Part shown: piece by piece, positions 1-14,370 of the stretch
Position numbering within the stretch: position 1 is the stretch's first letter
Layout: every line of letters begins with the position of its first letter
DNA from: Cyathus striatus
Taxonomy: Eukaryota > Basidiomycota > Agaricomycetes > Agaricales > Nidulariaceae
NCBI GenBank assembly: GCA_025738555.1
Contig: JAOVFP010000016.1
Span: 2,666,001-2,730,000, forward strand
Reading direction: 5' to 3'
DNA: 64,000 nt
Notes under the pieces: model-generated
Seen by the model: only the letters and a program-made list of their open reading frames with translations
Database searches by the model: none
What the model was told of the DNA's origin: nothing
Made by a program: the position numbers and the translations under genes

Positions 1-3000
1 CTCCACAGGCTTCAAGTTCCACTGCAACTAGTGCAACTGTTACTACCAGAGAAATGACTGCTATTATTGCCACTCTCCCGCGTCTCGCAACCCCGCAGAT
101 CGACGAGATAGTTATGGAGCCCATGGAACTTGACGTCCCCGTCCCCGTCTCCGTTCCTCACACACACTCCAGTTCTTCCTTGACTCATCTGCTCAACCAC
201 TACAGACAACCATCTACTGCTGAATCTTCTCATCTTGTAGCCCCACCATCACAAGAGGAACGACAGAGAGAAAGGGAAGATGAGCAAGATGCATTCACCA
301 GGTCCCTTGCCCAATTCGCCGCCTTTGACACAAACATTGCAGCATTGAGGAGACCATTATCATTCTCTCTATCTCATACTTTTATCCCTACTTCGACCTA
401 CAACAGCACAACTACAACTACAAATAGCACTCCCCCACACCTCCCAACACCGCGAATACATACTCCCCCGCCGACACTCACGCTGCCCCCGCTGGTCGGC
501 TCGAGGTTAACACTCGATTTGGGCAGCATTTCCGGGGCAGATCGTGATAGGGGGCTTGACCATGGTCCGAGTGCAACTGGAGATTCCAATTCAAATTCTG
601 ATTTGGATTTGGATTTAGAGTCGGATTTGGACGATTGGGAAATCGTCCAAGGGGAGAGGGTGCAAATGAACGGGAATAGAGATCCAGAAGGAAGGGAGAG
701 GAATGGGAATGAAGGTACCGGGCATCTCACCGAGGGGACTGCGTCGCAGTTGGCATTGATGATGGGCAATGAGGTTCGGGGTGGTGAGTCTTTCTTCTTT
801 CTTTCTTGCCTTTGTTTGTCTACTCGAACGGCAATTGTGCTATTCCTGCGCTTAGGGCTCTTGCACGCCCACTCTGATCTCGTTAATTGTCGGCTCCGCG
901 GGTGTGTGGGCCGTTTACTCACCATCATCATCATTATCCTCGACCACAATTATACTTCCCCTTGTTGGTCCTGCTGGCGGTGTTGTTCTGCATATGGGCT
1001 GCATGATTGCCACTCGTTCATTTTCATGTTCATCAGCGTCGTGAGGGTTTCTGCATCTATATCACATCGCCTTGTGCTTGCGCCTGTGCCACTCTGACAG
1101 AACGCATTTACCGCCCTTACTCTTCTCTTTTCTTTCTTTCCTCCCCTCTCAATTTGAAACAACACTGACTCATGCTTCGTGCCCCTTTCACTCCCCCCTC
1201 TCCATTCACTTTTCACCGCCACGATGCAGATACATCACTAACATCAGGATCAGGATCAAATAACAATATATCAGGAAATACTGGGTCTAGCTCTACAACA
1301 CCAACACCAGCGTCAGCCTCGGTAGCAGTAGGAAGGTTTGATTCTGTATATGACTATCCATATACTGCCCCGCGGAGGCGGGGAGAACCTCTTGTCGCTG
1401 GGGGTACGGCGCAATTGCCAAGCTCGACTTCATCATCAACTCAGCCCGTGACCTCGAGTGCGAGGCAAGCAAATCCCCGAATCGGATCAGGTGCCGAATC
1501 AGGTGCAGGGGGGATGACAGCTAGCTCGTACGTCCCAACGTTACGGAACTATTACTGGTCTATGGCGGACGATAGGGAGCGGGAGCGGAGGGCTGAGTTT
1601 GACGCGGATGGAGGTGTAAGGAGGAGGCGGGAAGGGGATCTGGATCTGGAGTTTCTTGAGCGGGAAAGGCGAAGAGAGATAGAAAGAGAAACACAGCGAG
1701 GGAGGGAGGGAGGAAGAGAAGGGGAAGGAGATAGAAGAGATCTTATCCCTGGCGAAGGTGATTTTGCAGCGCATTTGAACACTGCGCTTAGGAGGCTTAG
1801 AGAGGAAACCAGTCTTTTCACGGAGGTGGTGGGTGAGGAGTTGGCCCGGGAGCGAGAACGGGGACGAGAACGAGATAGGGAAAGGGAAAGGGAAACTGGG
1901 CATAGAGGGAGGGACGGAGTTGGACCACCGCGCATTCCGCCTCTGCCGTCCTTAATGCACTCTGGAAGAGACATGTCTCCTCTGTTTGCTTCGACTCCAA
2001 CTTCAACTGAGAGAGATGAAATGGTGTCGACGAATGCTACTCGTGCATCGTCGTCTGCTAGTACTGCACGGACTTCCACGAGGCATCACAGGTCTGACAG
2101 CTTGGAAAGTTTAGGATTGGGCATGGAGGTGCCTTTTGATGGTCCCTCTCATCGTTCTAGCTCCTCTGGTTCTGGATTCGGTGCAAGTTCTGAAAGGAAT
2201 AGGGATAGGGACAGGGATACATTTGCGAGACCTTCCACTGCCACCAACGACAACCATAACATTAATAACAACATTACTATGACACATAATCCTGTCCCGA
2301 GGAGACCCATTTCGAGCTTGCACAGTCTAACTCGCCGTCCGACGCCCCTTGGGCCCAGGAGTGCGTCGAGGAATGGAAGTGGAAATGGACTTACGAATGC
2401 CAATCTCAATGCCAGTGCATCGGGTCCAGCGAGGTTGCCGGAGGTGAGGGTCGATACTGAGGAAAACGTGTGGGGGGTGTTAGATGGTGGTGAGTCCAGT
2501 GAGAATTCGAGTGGTGGTGCGAGCGGTGGTGTGGAGGAGAGAAGTAGTGCGGGAGCTGGGGATTACTTTTCGCTTGCGAGGATGCGAACACCCTGGTATA
2601 CGCAAAGTCCAGTGAACGATTCTAGCTCCGGAATGCCTGCTGAGCAGGCACAGGAAAGAAGAAGATTGTCGTCGGATGGCGATTGGAGTGTGAGGAGGCC
2701 TTCATCGTCGCTTACAGGAGCGAGGATGGAGGAAGGTTATAGAATTTCGTGGCGTTCGCCGTCTGCGACTGCGGGAATCAGAACAAGACCTGTGTACGGA
2801 ACGGCGATTGGCCCCCGTCCATCGAGTAGTCACGGTCCGAGGCCGTCGAGTAGCGCCGCGATAGGCGCCACAACGGAAGCCCCTCGAATATCGATGGATT
2901 TGGGGCTTGATAGCTCGGATGATTCACTGGATATATTCTCATCAGATAGTAATAACTCCCAGGAGCACCCGACGTCGGTTTCATCTTCGTCAACTACAAC

Positions 3001-5381
3001 CACTGCGACTGCGACTGCGACGGGGAGACAAGGTGCGGGTATTATCTCTGTACAGTTGTTCGCCACACTGAACTTGAACGCGTTGTTTTAGCTGGACATT
3101 CTTCCGCATCGAGGTTTCGGAACCCTACCCCAACCGGTGCGTATGCCACATGTTTGTATACATGAAGCCACCATTCTTATGTTTTGTTTTTTGTGTTTAT
3201 ATATATATAATTAGGTCCCTCGCATGCTAATGGTGGGCATTATCCTCCTTCCTCATTCAACTACAACCGCTTTGTCCCTGGTCATCGACGTACCTCCAGC
3301 GAAAACTCCACTATCCCTACGATGAATGTCTCCGTCTCCCGACCCCGACTTTCATCGAACTCACTCGTTTCGGAAAATGCGTCTGAATTGGGCGCACAGC
3401 TTGCGAGAGATCATATTAGGCAGCAGCAGCTAGAGGGTAGAAGGGAGGACTGGGCAGATAATGAAAGTACTACTGCGGAGACTTCCAGAAATCTGGTATA
3501 TCCAAGACGACCTCGACCGCAGATTAACAGGACGCTTAATCCCCCTAGGCTCGCGACACCACCTTCGAATATTCGGCCGTCCACGTCTGCACGCCATTCG
3601 GCCCACCCTGAGCGCCCAGCCAGTACATGGGAGGATCATGTTGCTATTGCAGATGATAATAGATTAGCATCGGAACGGGAAGTTGGCCGAGCGGGAGACA
3701 GTCACAACCATGGACGAGGATCACTATGGTACTCGCGCCCACCTAGTCCCGTGAGGCATGGAGTGCGGCGTAGGGTACCCAGAGACGAAAGCAACAGCAA
3801 TATTTCGCTGCCTTCATTCTTTCATTCACAGAATGGAGCGATGTTTCTTAGGAATCCTCCCCCTGCACGTATTGGTGCTACGTATGGGACACTCAATCGT
3901 TCATCAACTTATGAACGTCGCCAGCGCCGTGATTCGGACAGCTCAATGGAAGTTGACGACGAACAACTGTCCCCAAATCGCGACTTCATTCCTGCGTTGC
4001 CTACACCAGACCTGGGAGATGGGTTCAATCAGTCCTCATCGCTAGGTTTCTATCCTTCATCTACGCGTCAGCCACAAGTGTCTGCTCAGGTAAATCGGGA
4101 AGGACAGCTTGACAACTATTTCCGATTCGAACCCTACCTGTCCCGAAGTCAAGATAGGGTACCGGAATCTGGTCGTCCGTCGAATTCTGCTCAAGAGCCT
4201 GCACGTCGCGCACCTCTTACTGGAGGTCCGCTAAGTAGTTTGGACCCGTACTCGTTCCATCCTGGACCATTCAGGAATACGATTCAGTATATGCGTGAAA
4301 TGGGAGGTCCTCGGAACACGACTACAAATCCTCCACCTAGCCTTCCTCCGCTATCGCTCGATGATTCCAATTTCGGTCATAGCATAATGGGAAATTCTCC
4401 TGTACTTCTTTCAAGAATTCCCAGCGATTCTCAGGCGCATCGCTCATCCCGTGGCGTACAGCCGTCACCACAACGCTCAGAGCCCTCACCTGTAGAAGGG
4501 GAGCGCGCTACGGCAATGCAACATAGGTTACTCATGGAGGAATTGCATATGATTCCTGACGCAGATGACTTTCGTGACCTTTACAACGAATCTCACCACC
4601 AACACCACCACTACCACCACTATCGGAATAGTTCGCCCCGTCGTTCACAACCATCTGATAATGTGCGGGAACGGCCAGGTATGCCCCTTTTCAGGAATCT
4701 GGATACAAGATTTTTTGCCAGAGCCCCTACCGAACATGTTCCTCTGCCTGTCTTTGGGCATTCTAGACGACCAGTTCGCGACAGAAGAAGGCCAGGTGGT
4801 GATTACGTGGTAAGTCAGAGTATATTGTGATGCTTATCTCGACTAAATGGTTAGCAGCGCGACGAAGACTTTGATCCATCATATGAAGCATTGCTTTCAC
4901 TTTCTGATACTATAGGTGATGCAAAACCCAGAGGTATACCAGAGTCTGTTATCGAAGGTCTGGAAACTGGTAGTTTCAAGGAGTGGCAAACCAGTGATGG
5001 CGACAAACGATGTCCAATCTGTTTGGAAGATGTATGTGAATTTTCCCTTATTTCTTCTACTGTTTCTGACACAAACATCCAGTATGCTCAAGAAGACATG
5101 CTAATGAAGCTGAGTGAATGCTCACATTGGATGCATCGAGCTTGTTTACACGTATGTTCTCATCTCGTACCTGTTAATTGTCGATTTTATTGAACTTCTT
5201 CCCGTAGCAATGGCTCAAAGCCGGCACTACATGTCCCGTATGTCGCAAATCCGTCGCCAGGCCGTCTTCTCCCCGCCGCTGTACTCGACCTCGCAATGTA
5301 TTTGGTCCTCGTTCTCGCCACGGACCGAACGACAGACGACCCGACGATGGCAATCATATACATCCACCCTTTTTCATATAA
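1..5381 (+). CDS. Ser/Arg-rich RING-H2 finger protein, likely E3 ubiquitin ligase (5' end outside or at edge)
   Basis: The C-terminus carries a RING-H2 domain assembled over three exons: CPICLED (exon 4858-5031), the CSHWMHRAC block (5083-5151) and CPVCRKS (5208-5381). The spacing C-x2-C ... C-x-H-x2-H-x2-C ... C-x2-C is complete, so zinc binding and E2 recruitment are expected. Upstream lies a very long low-complexity region (Ser, Arg, Pro, with an Arg/Glu repeat near 1848-1900), presumably disordered. Supported introns: 3033-3091, 3137-3214, 4810-4857, 5032-5082 and 5152-5207, all GT-AG and phase-consistent. The structure between about 784 and 1225 is unresolved and may hide one or two small exons. 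The frame is open from base 3 to the ATG at 54, so the true start may lie left of the window. Substrate unknown. Confidence 0.8.
1848..1900 (+). repeat. Arg/Glu-coding purine-rich low-complexity tract
   Basis: Imperfect repeats of gag/cga/agg triplets encode an alternating Arg-Glu run with some Gly and Asp inside the disordered part of the RING protein. It explains the long open frames on the opposite strand here, which are composition artefacts. Confidence 0.7.
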
Positions 5382-5937
5382 TAATATAAACATGCACTCT
5401 TTTATATAGATCACCATTTCTCGGTTCTGTTTTCCGACATTCTAGGCTTTCTTTGTACAGTTATGCTTGCATTCACGCGTATTCCAGTTTGTACTACCAT
5501 CTATTCTTGCATTGCCAATTTCACTGGTCCAACACTTTTAAATTATTTTTTCTCTAGCGTTCTGCAATATCATTCTCGTGGTGCAACTATCATGCTGTTC
5601 TAGTTTTGTATTAAATATAGTTGTGAAAATGCATATCAATTACGAGCAACGTAGTTCGCTGTGTCTTCAAAGCGTTGTTTATAACATTTGACCACCGGCT
5701 GTTTGCTTTGGCTCTTGAATGGCTTAGACATTTCTTCAAAGAGTTCCTTGCGACAAATCCATTTGATGTTGGTCCTCATATTTCACGAGGCTACGAGTTG
5801 CTTTGACGGTCAAGAAGCTTCAAGTTCAAAACTTGTTCAGTGTCCAAGCTTATGCTTGGATCTCACAAAGAGCATATAAAGGATCCACAATGATACTTCA
5901 TTAACAGTACCTTCTCGTTTTATATTCTCTCTCTCCG
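5382..5937. other. Intergenic, 3' UTR of RING gene and promoter of C2H2 gene
   Basis: An AT-rich stretch between two same-strand genes. Only short chance open frames occur (for example around 5688-5879), without domain signal. No RNA gene or repeat seen. Confidence 0.5.
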
Positions 5938-6898
5938 ATGTCTGGGAAATCGGTAAACACATTGCTAAAAATAAGATCAACTTCTTATGTTTTGCTATTT
6001 TTAGCTCGGTATTCAACACCAATGCGCTACATGCGGAAAGTCTTTCGCACTTCGCGGGGGATATAAAAGGCATCTGGTATTACATCTTCCAGATGCAGAT
6101 CGACCGTAAGTAGCATGGAGTCCTTTGTTGTGAATTTAATAACTAAAGTTGCTAACAGTAAATTTCATTGTCGAGTGCAAAAAGGTTGCCCTTTCTACAC
6201 TCATCTTAAATCCAATTTACCAAGTCATGAGCGTACCCAGTTAGTATTTATTTGCTAATGATCATACTCTTCAGCTTATTTATACTCAAATCAGTCCCGG
6301 TCAGAAACGAGTTGCCTGTGGGATCGACGACTGCACGCACGAAGCTGCTGACCCGGGCAATATGATTAGACACAAAGAAAGGAAACATGGGATTATACCT
6401 GCGAAACGGGCAAAGAGAAGAGCCAATACGAGAGCTCAATGGAATAATAATCCCGAAGCCGAATTTGTTCCATCACCCCCGACAAATGATCAAGGAAAGT
6501 CTTTCTCTCTTCCGGTGGAAGCAACTCCAGAGTTAAAGCCTACTTTCGATTTCATGTCCTTCGGTCTTGATACACCCGAAACTGCTGAAGGATTGAACGC
6601 CTCTCCTTTTGACTCGGTGGCTTCAAACAGTCAGTATTATTCTCGTGCATACCAGTATGCTGTTGCGAGTTTTGAAGTTCAACTTCGAGCAGCTCTCCTC
6701 TTTGACAATCCTACTATTGCCACCACAGCTGCCCTGGATGACATTATTCAACCGCAACAATCATTCGAGGCTGAACCTAGTGCAAGCTTTTTAGAGTGGG
6801 ATAATCTAATTAATTATGAAGCGACTGGTAATGACTTGGGAGCTGATATTACTTGGCGTCATATATTTACACCTGTAGACTTTTCTGGGAATTCCTAG
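5938..6898 (+). CDS. C2H2 zinc-finger protein, three fingers, putative transcription factor
   Basis: Four exons join cleanly: 5938-5952, 6005-6105, 6159-6239 and 6295-6898, giving 266 aa. Finger 1 is C-x2-C-x12-H-x3-H (CATCGKSF...HLVLH), finger 2 C-x5-C-x12-H-x3-H, finger 3 C-x4-C-x12-H-x4-H. The third intron was chosen as 6240-6294 (55 nt) because it restores an HPGQK linker between fingers 2 and 3, like the classic HTGEK linker; a 31-nt alternative is less likely. Arg/Lys-rich residues follow finger 3 (AKRAKRR), a possible nuclear signal. The C-terminal ~170 residues are acidic and aromatic and could be an activation domain. The first coding exon is only 15 nt, so an upstream start cannot be excluded. 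Target genes unknown. Confidence 0.75.
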
Positions 6899-7149
6899 AT
6901 TCGCTATTTAAGCTTGATTTAAACACACTGGATACGGTTTTACATTAAGTAGTGTACCATTTCTTCGCCGGACTGTATGTTGTTTATACACATGAACGAA
7001 TATCTTGCGCATGCTGAATAGGTACTGACTCGTCTTTATCGCATACTGGTTTGTTAGTCGATACATAATATTTCGAATGAAAAATCGTAATAATCGTGAA
7101 ATTAAGTTGTAAACAGTGGTGATTGATGTGAAGCACTGGTAGCAGAATT

Positions 7150-7806
7150 CTATCTGCAGTTCAGTTTCCAAACACTAGACCCGTACTTCGTTGCTGACAA
7201 CCCAGAAAATATCGACCTTCCCTTCAATAAATCAATCCTCTTCATTCCCTTCCGTTTCTCCTCCTGGCTAACCCTTTGGTCAAGAAATCGGGAATATCTG
7301 GTACGAAAAGCATCAGCGGCCATTTGGCGGTCGTGTTCATCGGGAATGGAGTAATACTCCTTCTCGGAAATATTATTCCGGAGGTATCGATATGTCTCTT
7401 CAAGGACATCAAGAACTGTTACGTAGCGTCCCTTGGACGAAGACACCGCAATATGAGTAGGGAGATCTGGACTGCTGATAAACAATGTTTCAAGGGGAGG
7501 GTCGGTAGCGGCCTCGTTGAGCTGGTAGGAGTCCTTGGAATGAAAATGGTATCGGACGTTGTAGGGAGGGTTGCGCATATCGTAGTTTATGGCAGTCGTC
7601 TCCGACGGGGTAAATCGTAGGAGACGGTGAACTCGGATGCCTCGCCCGCGACTAGTACTGCCCGCAAGTTTGTACGATGATGGCCCCGGAAGGGATTTAT
7701 GTGTTGGAGGTGTATCCGGGAGCTCAGGGAGCGGTGAATTATCCGGTGTCTCCAGCTCGTGCACCAAATCGGTATTCGAGAATCGCACTCGTTTCTTGAA
7801 CGACAT
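7150..7806 (-). CDS. DUF6699-type protein
   Basis: A single exon of 218 aa. The N-terminus is basic then Pro/Ser-rich (about residues 1-60). The remainder resembles the DUF6699 domain common in Agaricomycetes: a strand-rich start (RVHRLLRFTP, INYDMRNPPY), then LETLFISSPDLP, a VTVLDVLEETYRYLRN helix and a basic C-terminal helix. Function of the family is unknown. The ATG at 7806 has no in-frame upstream alternative nearby. The gene is convergent with the C2H2 gene, 251 bp between stops. Assignment rests on recognising the domain pattern by eye. Confidence 0.7.
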   Translation of the reverse strand: MSFKKRVRFSNTDLVHELETPDNSPLPELPDTPPTHKSLPGPSSYKLAGSTSRGRGIRVHRLLRFTPSETTAINYDMRNPPYNVRYHFHSKDSYQLNEAATDPPLETLFISSPDLPTHIAVSSSKGRYVTVLDVLEETYRYLRNNISEKEYYSIPDEHDRQMAADAFRTRYSRFLDQRVSQEEKRKGMKRIDLLKGRSIFSGLSATKYGSSVWKLNCR

Positions 7807-9358
7807 GTAGAACTTTGCTATGGTGAGTGCATCTCAGGATATGCAAAGTATTTTATATATTGCTGCATAGATACTTCATACAGCCCATGCAGACTGCGAG
7901 TTGTTCAACATGCCGTATTCGAAGCCCCTAAGCACAATGGGCAATCAGAATTGAAAATGAAGTCTGAATTGTACGAGTATCGCGCTGTAACCAAATTCAA
8001 GCGGGCTCTGGAGACCTTCTTGCACCACCCGGCGCCGCGGGTACGTTCTTCTGAGTACGAATTGATGGAACAGCAATTTTGTGGGGGTATATGAATCGCA
8101 GTTAACAATAGAGCAGAGACTAGCAAACAGGTATATAGCTATACGCTTCTCAATGCGGGAATGAACCCAACAGGATATAATTATGGATTTCTGACGCCTA
8201 GACGCTACGCAAGAGTGTCAAAGAGGAAGAGCAGACAGGGATTTTTTGGACCCATGAAACTGAGTATGTCAAGCATCATTGCAGGGGTAGAGAGACCTCG
8301 GAAGCGGGTGTCGGACAACTAGAACAGAGTCAGGGGGCGCTGTCAGAATAGGACGGGTTTGAGGTGACACCCAAGGACCAGTGCTCGTGAGACTAGGTTG
8401 GCGCTTGACATCATTAGTATGTATCGGAGCGGAACGCTCCTGAGAGCGTTTTCTTTTTGGTAGGCACATATCATATAGCTACAGCCTTAATTGTTCCGTT
8501 GCATATCAAAGAGAGCTGCGGATTCCCCAGTATGACCCATGGAACGGAAGTGAAGAGGTGCTCCTATGCCTGGTAGAGCTTCAGCGGACTGGCTGTTGCA
8601 TTCATATTCTGGTATCGCTTTAGCTCTCAATGGAGAGACTGTTTCTACATATTTTATCTGCCGGGAATAGAAAGACGACGCTTTGGGGGAAGATGGGAGT
8701 TGAAACAGTAGCTTAGGACAAATGAGAATCACTGCTGGAAGAAAGAAGGAGAAAGCAAAGTTTAAACAAAAAGTGTTAAGTTCAATTTTTGATCACGTGG
8801 TACGGAACATACTTAAGCGCGCAGGACTCATCGGATTCGTTGCATCTTGGTTGCATCTACAGCAAATCTACAGCTGGTCTACGTCACTGCGACCACACCT
8901 GGAGCACTTATCAAGTGCTTTGCTATAGAACTCTACATACACAGGGTCGACAGAGTTGCGACAGAGAACCTGCGGTACAATTGAAACTATTCTTCCTATA
9001 GAGTGCTGGTAAGTAGAGCGTAAATTAATTTGGACAAGCACTGGTTTCAATTGGAGTTTGGCAAATACACGTTGATCAAATACATACACAAGTACAGCTT
9101 ACTATAAATAATTATAGGTAAGGACACCACCTTATATTTATTTAAAGTATGCTTGAAAAAGCAAGGGCATCAAGAATGCGAGGGGAGGTCAAGATGATAA
9201 CAATGCAATGATGGAGGAGGTCATCTCAATGATATACATATGAGACATGTCCACGTCAAGAAAAAAATATTCTGAAAGATACAGCAGCTAGATGCGCCAA
9301 CCTATTATTAAGAACCAACGCGTCGATATGAAAACGGGAAACATACCAGCACAAATCC
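7807..9358. other. Intergenic, 1.55 kb, no supported gene
   Basis: Contains only short open frames: a 66-codon Pro/Ser-rich minus-strand frame at 8269-8469 and an 81-codon one at 8487-8732, neither with a recognisable domain. They could be exons of an unrecognised minus-strand gene, but no splice-consistent join was found. A CACGTG palindrome occurs near 8794. Confidence 0.4.
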
Positions 9359-10129
9359 TTACTCATAATATCTACTCGGCCTAATATTCCACGCATTCCC
9401 GGCATAGATCCCCAAATGCGTATATGCATCGGGCTTGAACCCAATCTTCCACCATATGCCAGCCTTCTTCAACTCGTTCCTCAAAGCCATCACTTCCTCC
9501 ATATTGGTATAATCATTCGTATACACGCAAATAACATGTCTATCGTTTCCCCTCCTGGGAGCAACCTTCGCCTGGCCATTCTTCAAGTGTAGACACAGCA
9601 ATCCGGCAATTCGGCCCCACATGTTGTCGATCTTCATGGGATCGATGAAGACGAGCCATTTGCCCACCACTGCACCGTACTGAAGGGAGATTTGGTCGAG
9701 GGATTCGACGGTAACATTGTTATTGTCGACCAGCTGCTGGAATGCAGTTGTGAGCCCTGGGAGGTCAAGTTGTTTGGGTGAGGAAAGAGAGCCGCGGTTG
9801 ACGGCTATCCAGGAGCAGTAGGAATCAGGTGTGCGGCTGGGGGGCCAACGCGCTAGGAAGCGGTTGAGAGTTTCGGGGGAGGAAGTTTGTTCGTTCCATG
9901 AGTTGAAGATCCACGCCCCTTCGTCTTGGAGAAGAACTTTGTCTTCGGGGGTAGGGGGTGCGACCCACTCTGGTGTGGGGTATTCGATTGGAGGGCGCTT
10001 GGTATAGGTTTGACGTCGATGGCATTCTTCCTCTGAGATGACTTGGATCACTGTTGTGGTTTGGGGTTGCTCAGGTTGTTGGGAGGGCTGGGGGCTGTCC
10101 ATGTCTACGTCCATATCTATGTCCATCAT
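9359..10129 (-). CDS. Bles03/C11orf68-like protein (DUF1917, UPF0696)
   Basis: An intronless 256-aa frame. After a Met/Asp/Gln-rich N-terminus (residues 1-35), the body matches the C11orf68/Bles03 family, whose fold resembles eIF4E: WIFNSWNEQ, RFLARWPPS, YGAVVGKWLVFID, then GNDRHVICVYTNDY and a C-terminal WWKIGFKPDAYTHLGIYAGN block typical of the family. Molecular function is not established. The gene is divergent from ProRS with 831 bp between start codons. Confidence 0.85.
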   Translation of the reverse strand: MMDIDMDVDMDSPQPSQQPEQPQTTTVIQVISEEECHRRQTYTKRPPIEYPTPEWVAPPTPEDKVLLQDEGAWIFNSWNEQTSSPETLNRFLARWPPSRTPDSYCSWIAVNRGSLSSPKQLDLPGLTTAFQQLVDNNNVTVESLDQISLQYGAVVGKWLVFIDPMKIDNMWGRIAGLLCLHLKNGQAKVAPRRGNDRHVICVYTNDYTNMEEVMALRNELKKAGIWWKIGFKPDAYTHLGIYAGNAWNIRPSRYYE

Positions 10130-10960
10130 CTTGATAAGAGGGCGAAAAGATTAGACAGGAAGTGAGTATCGTGGAGGGAGATGAGGAGTAGGGTGCAAGG
10201 GTAATATAATAATGCAAAGTACTGGTACTGATCAGTGATAGTGAAGTTATATAAGTACAGTGAAGACAATGAAGCTGAAGCCGCTGTTCCAAGGACGTGC
10301 TTCTTATGATCAAAGAGTCCTTTTCCATCTACAATGAAACATTGTAGCCATTATCATGAAATCGTATACAATCAACAGATCCCCAAGCTCAATTCTGTTT
10401 TATTTACATAACTTGAATTTATCACCCACTGGCAACGTACCACTGCCTCCCTGTGGCTGTAGCACATATAAAGTCCTCTAGCGCCAGCCTTCTCTTTCCA
10501 GACCTGGTGTTGCACACACATGAAGAATCCCTAGATATAGGACGTAAATGTTTGGGCTTGAATAGGTTATGTAGACAGTAATAACTAGCTGAGCGGATGA
10601 GTAGCGAAAGTTGCTTTAGATGCCGGATCAGCTTGAGATGTTCATCCTACGAATGAAGTGGTCGTTACAAGGACTTGAGGTTGAAGCCCATGGACGCTGA
10701 GATCTAAGATGTCCCCGTAGTCGTCGGTAGTACGAGACAGTCAGATAAAGTCAGAAGACGTTGAACGAGAGTTTGGAGGAGTCATAGCAAGTCCAGACAG
10801 AGAGCACGAAATTGAACGGAGATCAAGGCAAAGAGCTGAAATTTTTTATCTAACCGAATTGTGATCGTGTTTGGTAACGTTCAGGCTTACGGGACAGGTC
10901 AGAGGCCTAGGGTCAGAGTCTGAACCTTCGACGACGCGCTGAGCAGCGAGCTCAAGATAG
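10130..10960. promoter_or_regulatory. Divergent intergenic region between Bles03-like gene and ProRS
   Basis: This 0.8 kb stretch separates two divergent genes and must hold both promoters. No TATA box, tRNA or repeat could be assigned with confidence. Confidence 0.4.
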
Positions 10961-11173
10961 ATGTTGGTGGTGCTCCAGAGAGGGCGGCCAGTGTCGCGTA
11001 TTGTAAAACCCATTCAGCGGAATCTGATATCGATAAGAGTCAGACCCTCCATCGAGTCATCCCGTTCTGAACTCTTTACTTCTTCCTTTCATTCGCCCTC
11101 CAACTCCAACTCTTTTCCCTCTCTCTCCTTGTCATCCAACTCTACAAAACTAATCCTGCGCCCCGCATCCACA
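10961..11173 (+). other. In-frame N-terminal extension of ProRS, possible mitochondrial presequence
   Basis: An ATG at 10961 opens a 71-codon stretch without stops that runs in frame into the ProRS ATG at 11174. The first ~30 residues contain seven Arg/Lys (R7, R9, R13, K16, R20, R26, R28) and no acidic residue, then a Ser-rich segment, as in mitochondrial presequences. The 10961 ATG has T at -3 and T at +4, a weak context, whereas the 11174 ATG has A at -3 and G at +4. That arrangement would permit leaky scanning. Whether transcripts cover 10961 is unknown. Confidence 0.4.
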
Positions 11174-13623
<2,450 letters not shown>

Positions 13624-14370
13624 AGGAGTTGCGAAGAAGACGAGGTTTAGAAGAAGGATTTCGTGCTTTCAGTCGTTTTCTTGCTGGATGGATAGAGTAG
13701 ATGCTTGGATGTTTCTGCGAGGAAGTCCCGGTTTTTTTCTTCTCTTCCCCCCCTTTGTCCGCTGTTACATGATTAGGGTTTATTGTTTTTGGTAGAAAAA
13801 ATGGAATTTTAATTTTTGCTGTCGGTCGGACGCACTGGTTGTTGCACTGGTTTAGGAGCTAGTTTTTGTGAGTTGTGTGAGGTCAGTAACTGGCAGGGAG
13901 ATCATGATGAGCACTGTTCCGGGCTGTTTCTCACGACGGAAAGGTGCATCTTCCGCTCAGCATCGTTTCTAATCTTACAGCAACGGGTAACCAGCTTACG
14001 CCAAAGGGACGTGGAAAATTAGCTCTTGGTGATTCTTACCTGCCCACTCACTCATACTCCCTCTTCTTCGGAGAAATCTCACCGCACTTTTACTCCAATC
14101 AACGGTCGGACTCACAGCGGTCCGCCTGAGACTGCAAGGCAATGATCTTTTCAATGAAGCTCGGGGTTTGCATACGTAGTCTATAATGAGTGCTTGATGC
14201 CCTGCCTAATTGATCCAGAGATGGGCGCAGGTTGCTTTCACTCACGGCAGTGGGAAGAGCTGTGCGACTCAGGCTGGTCTGCTGATAAGTTCCCTCTCCG
14301 TGTTTATCCCAGGCCTTGCTAAACCCCTGCGCTAGAACCAGCCTTTCGCCACGACGCTTTCTTACTTATC
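13624..14370. other. Intergenic, ProRS 3' UTR and F-box promoter
   Basis: A pyrimidine-rich stretch after the ProRS stop, then sequence without a convincing gene. Short frames at 13816-14129 lack domain features. Nothing else seen. Confidence 0.45.

Noticed and set aside
398..2591. Long minus-strand open frames opposite the RING gene (398-949, 1541-1903, 1552-2079 and others)
   Set aside because: They are low-complexity mirror frames of Arg/Glu/Ser-rich coding sequence on the plus strand, with no domain and no start context.
6244..6274. 31-nt intron in the C2H2 gene
   Set aside because: Shorter than any other intron here; the 55-nt option 6240-6294 gives a proper inter-finger linker.
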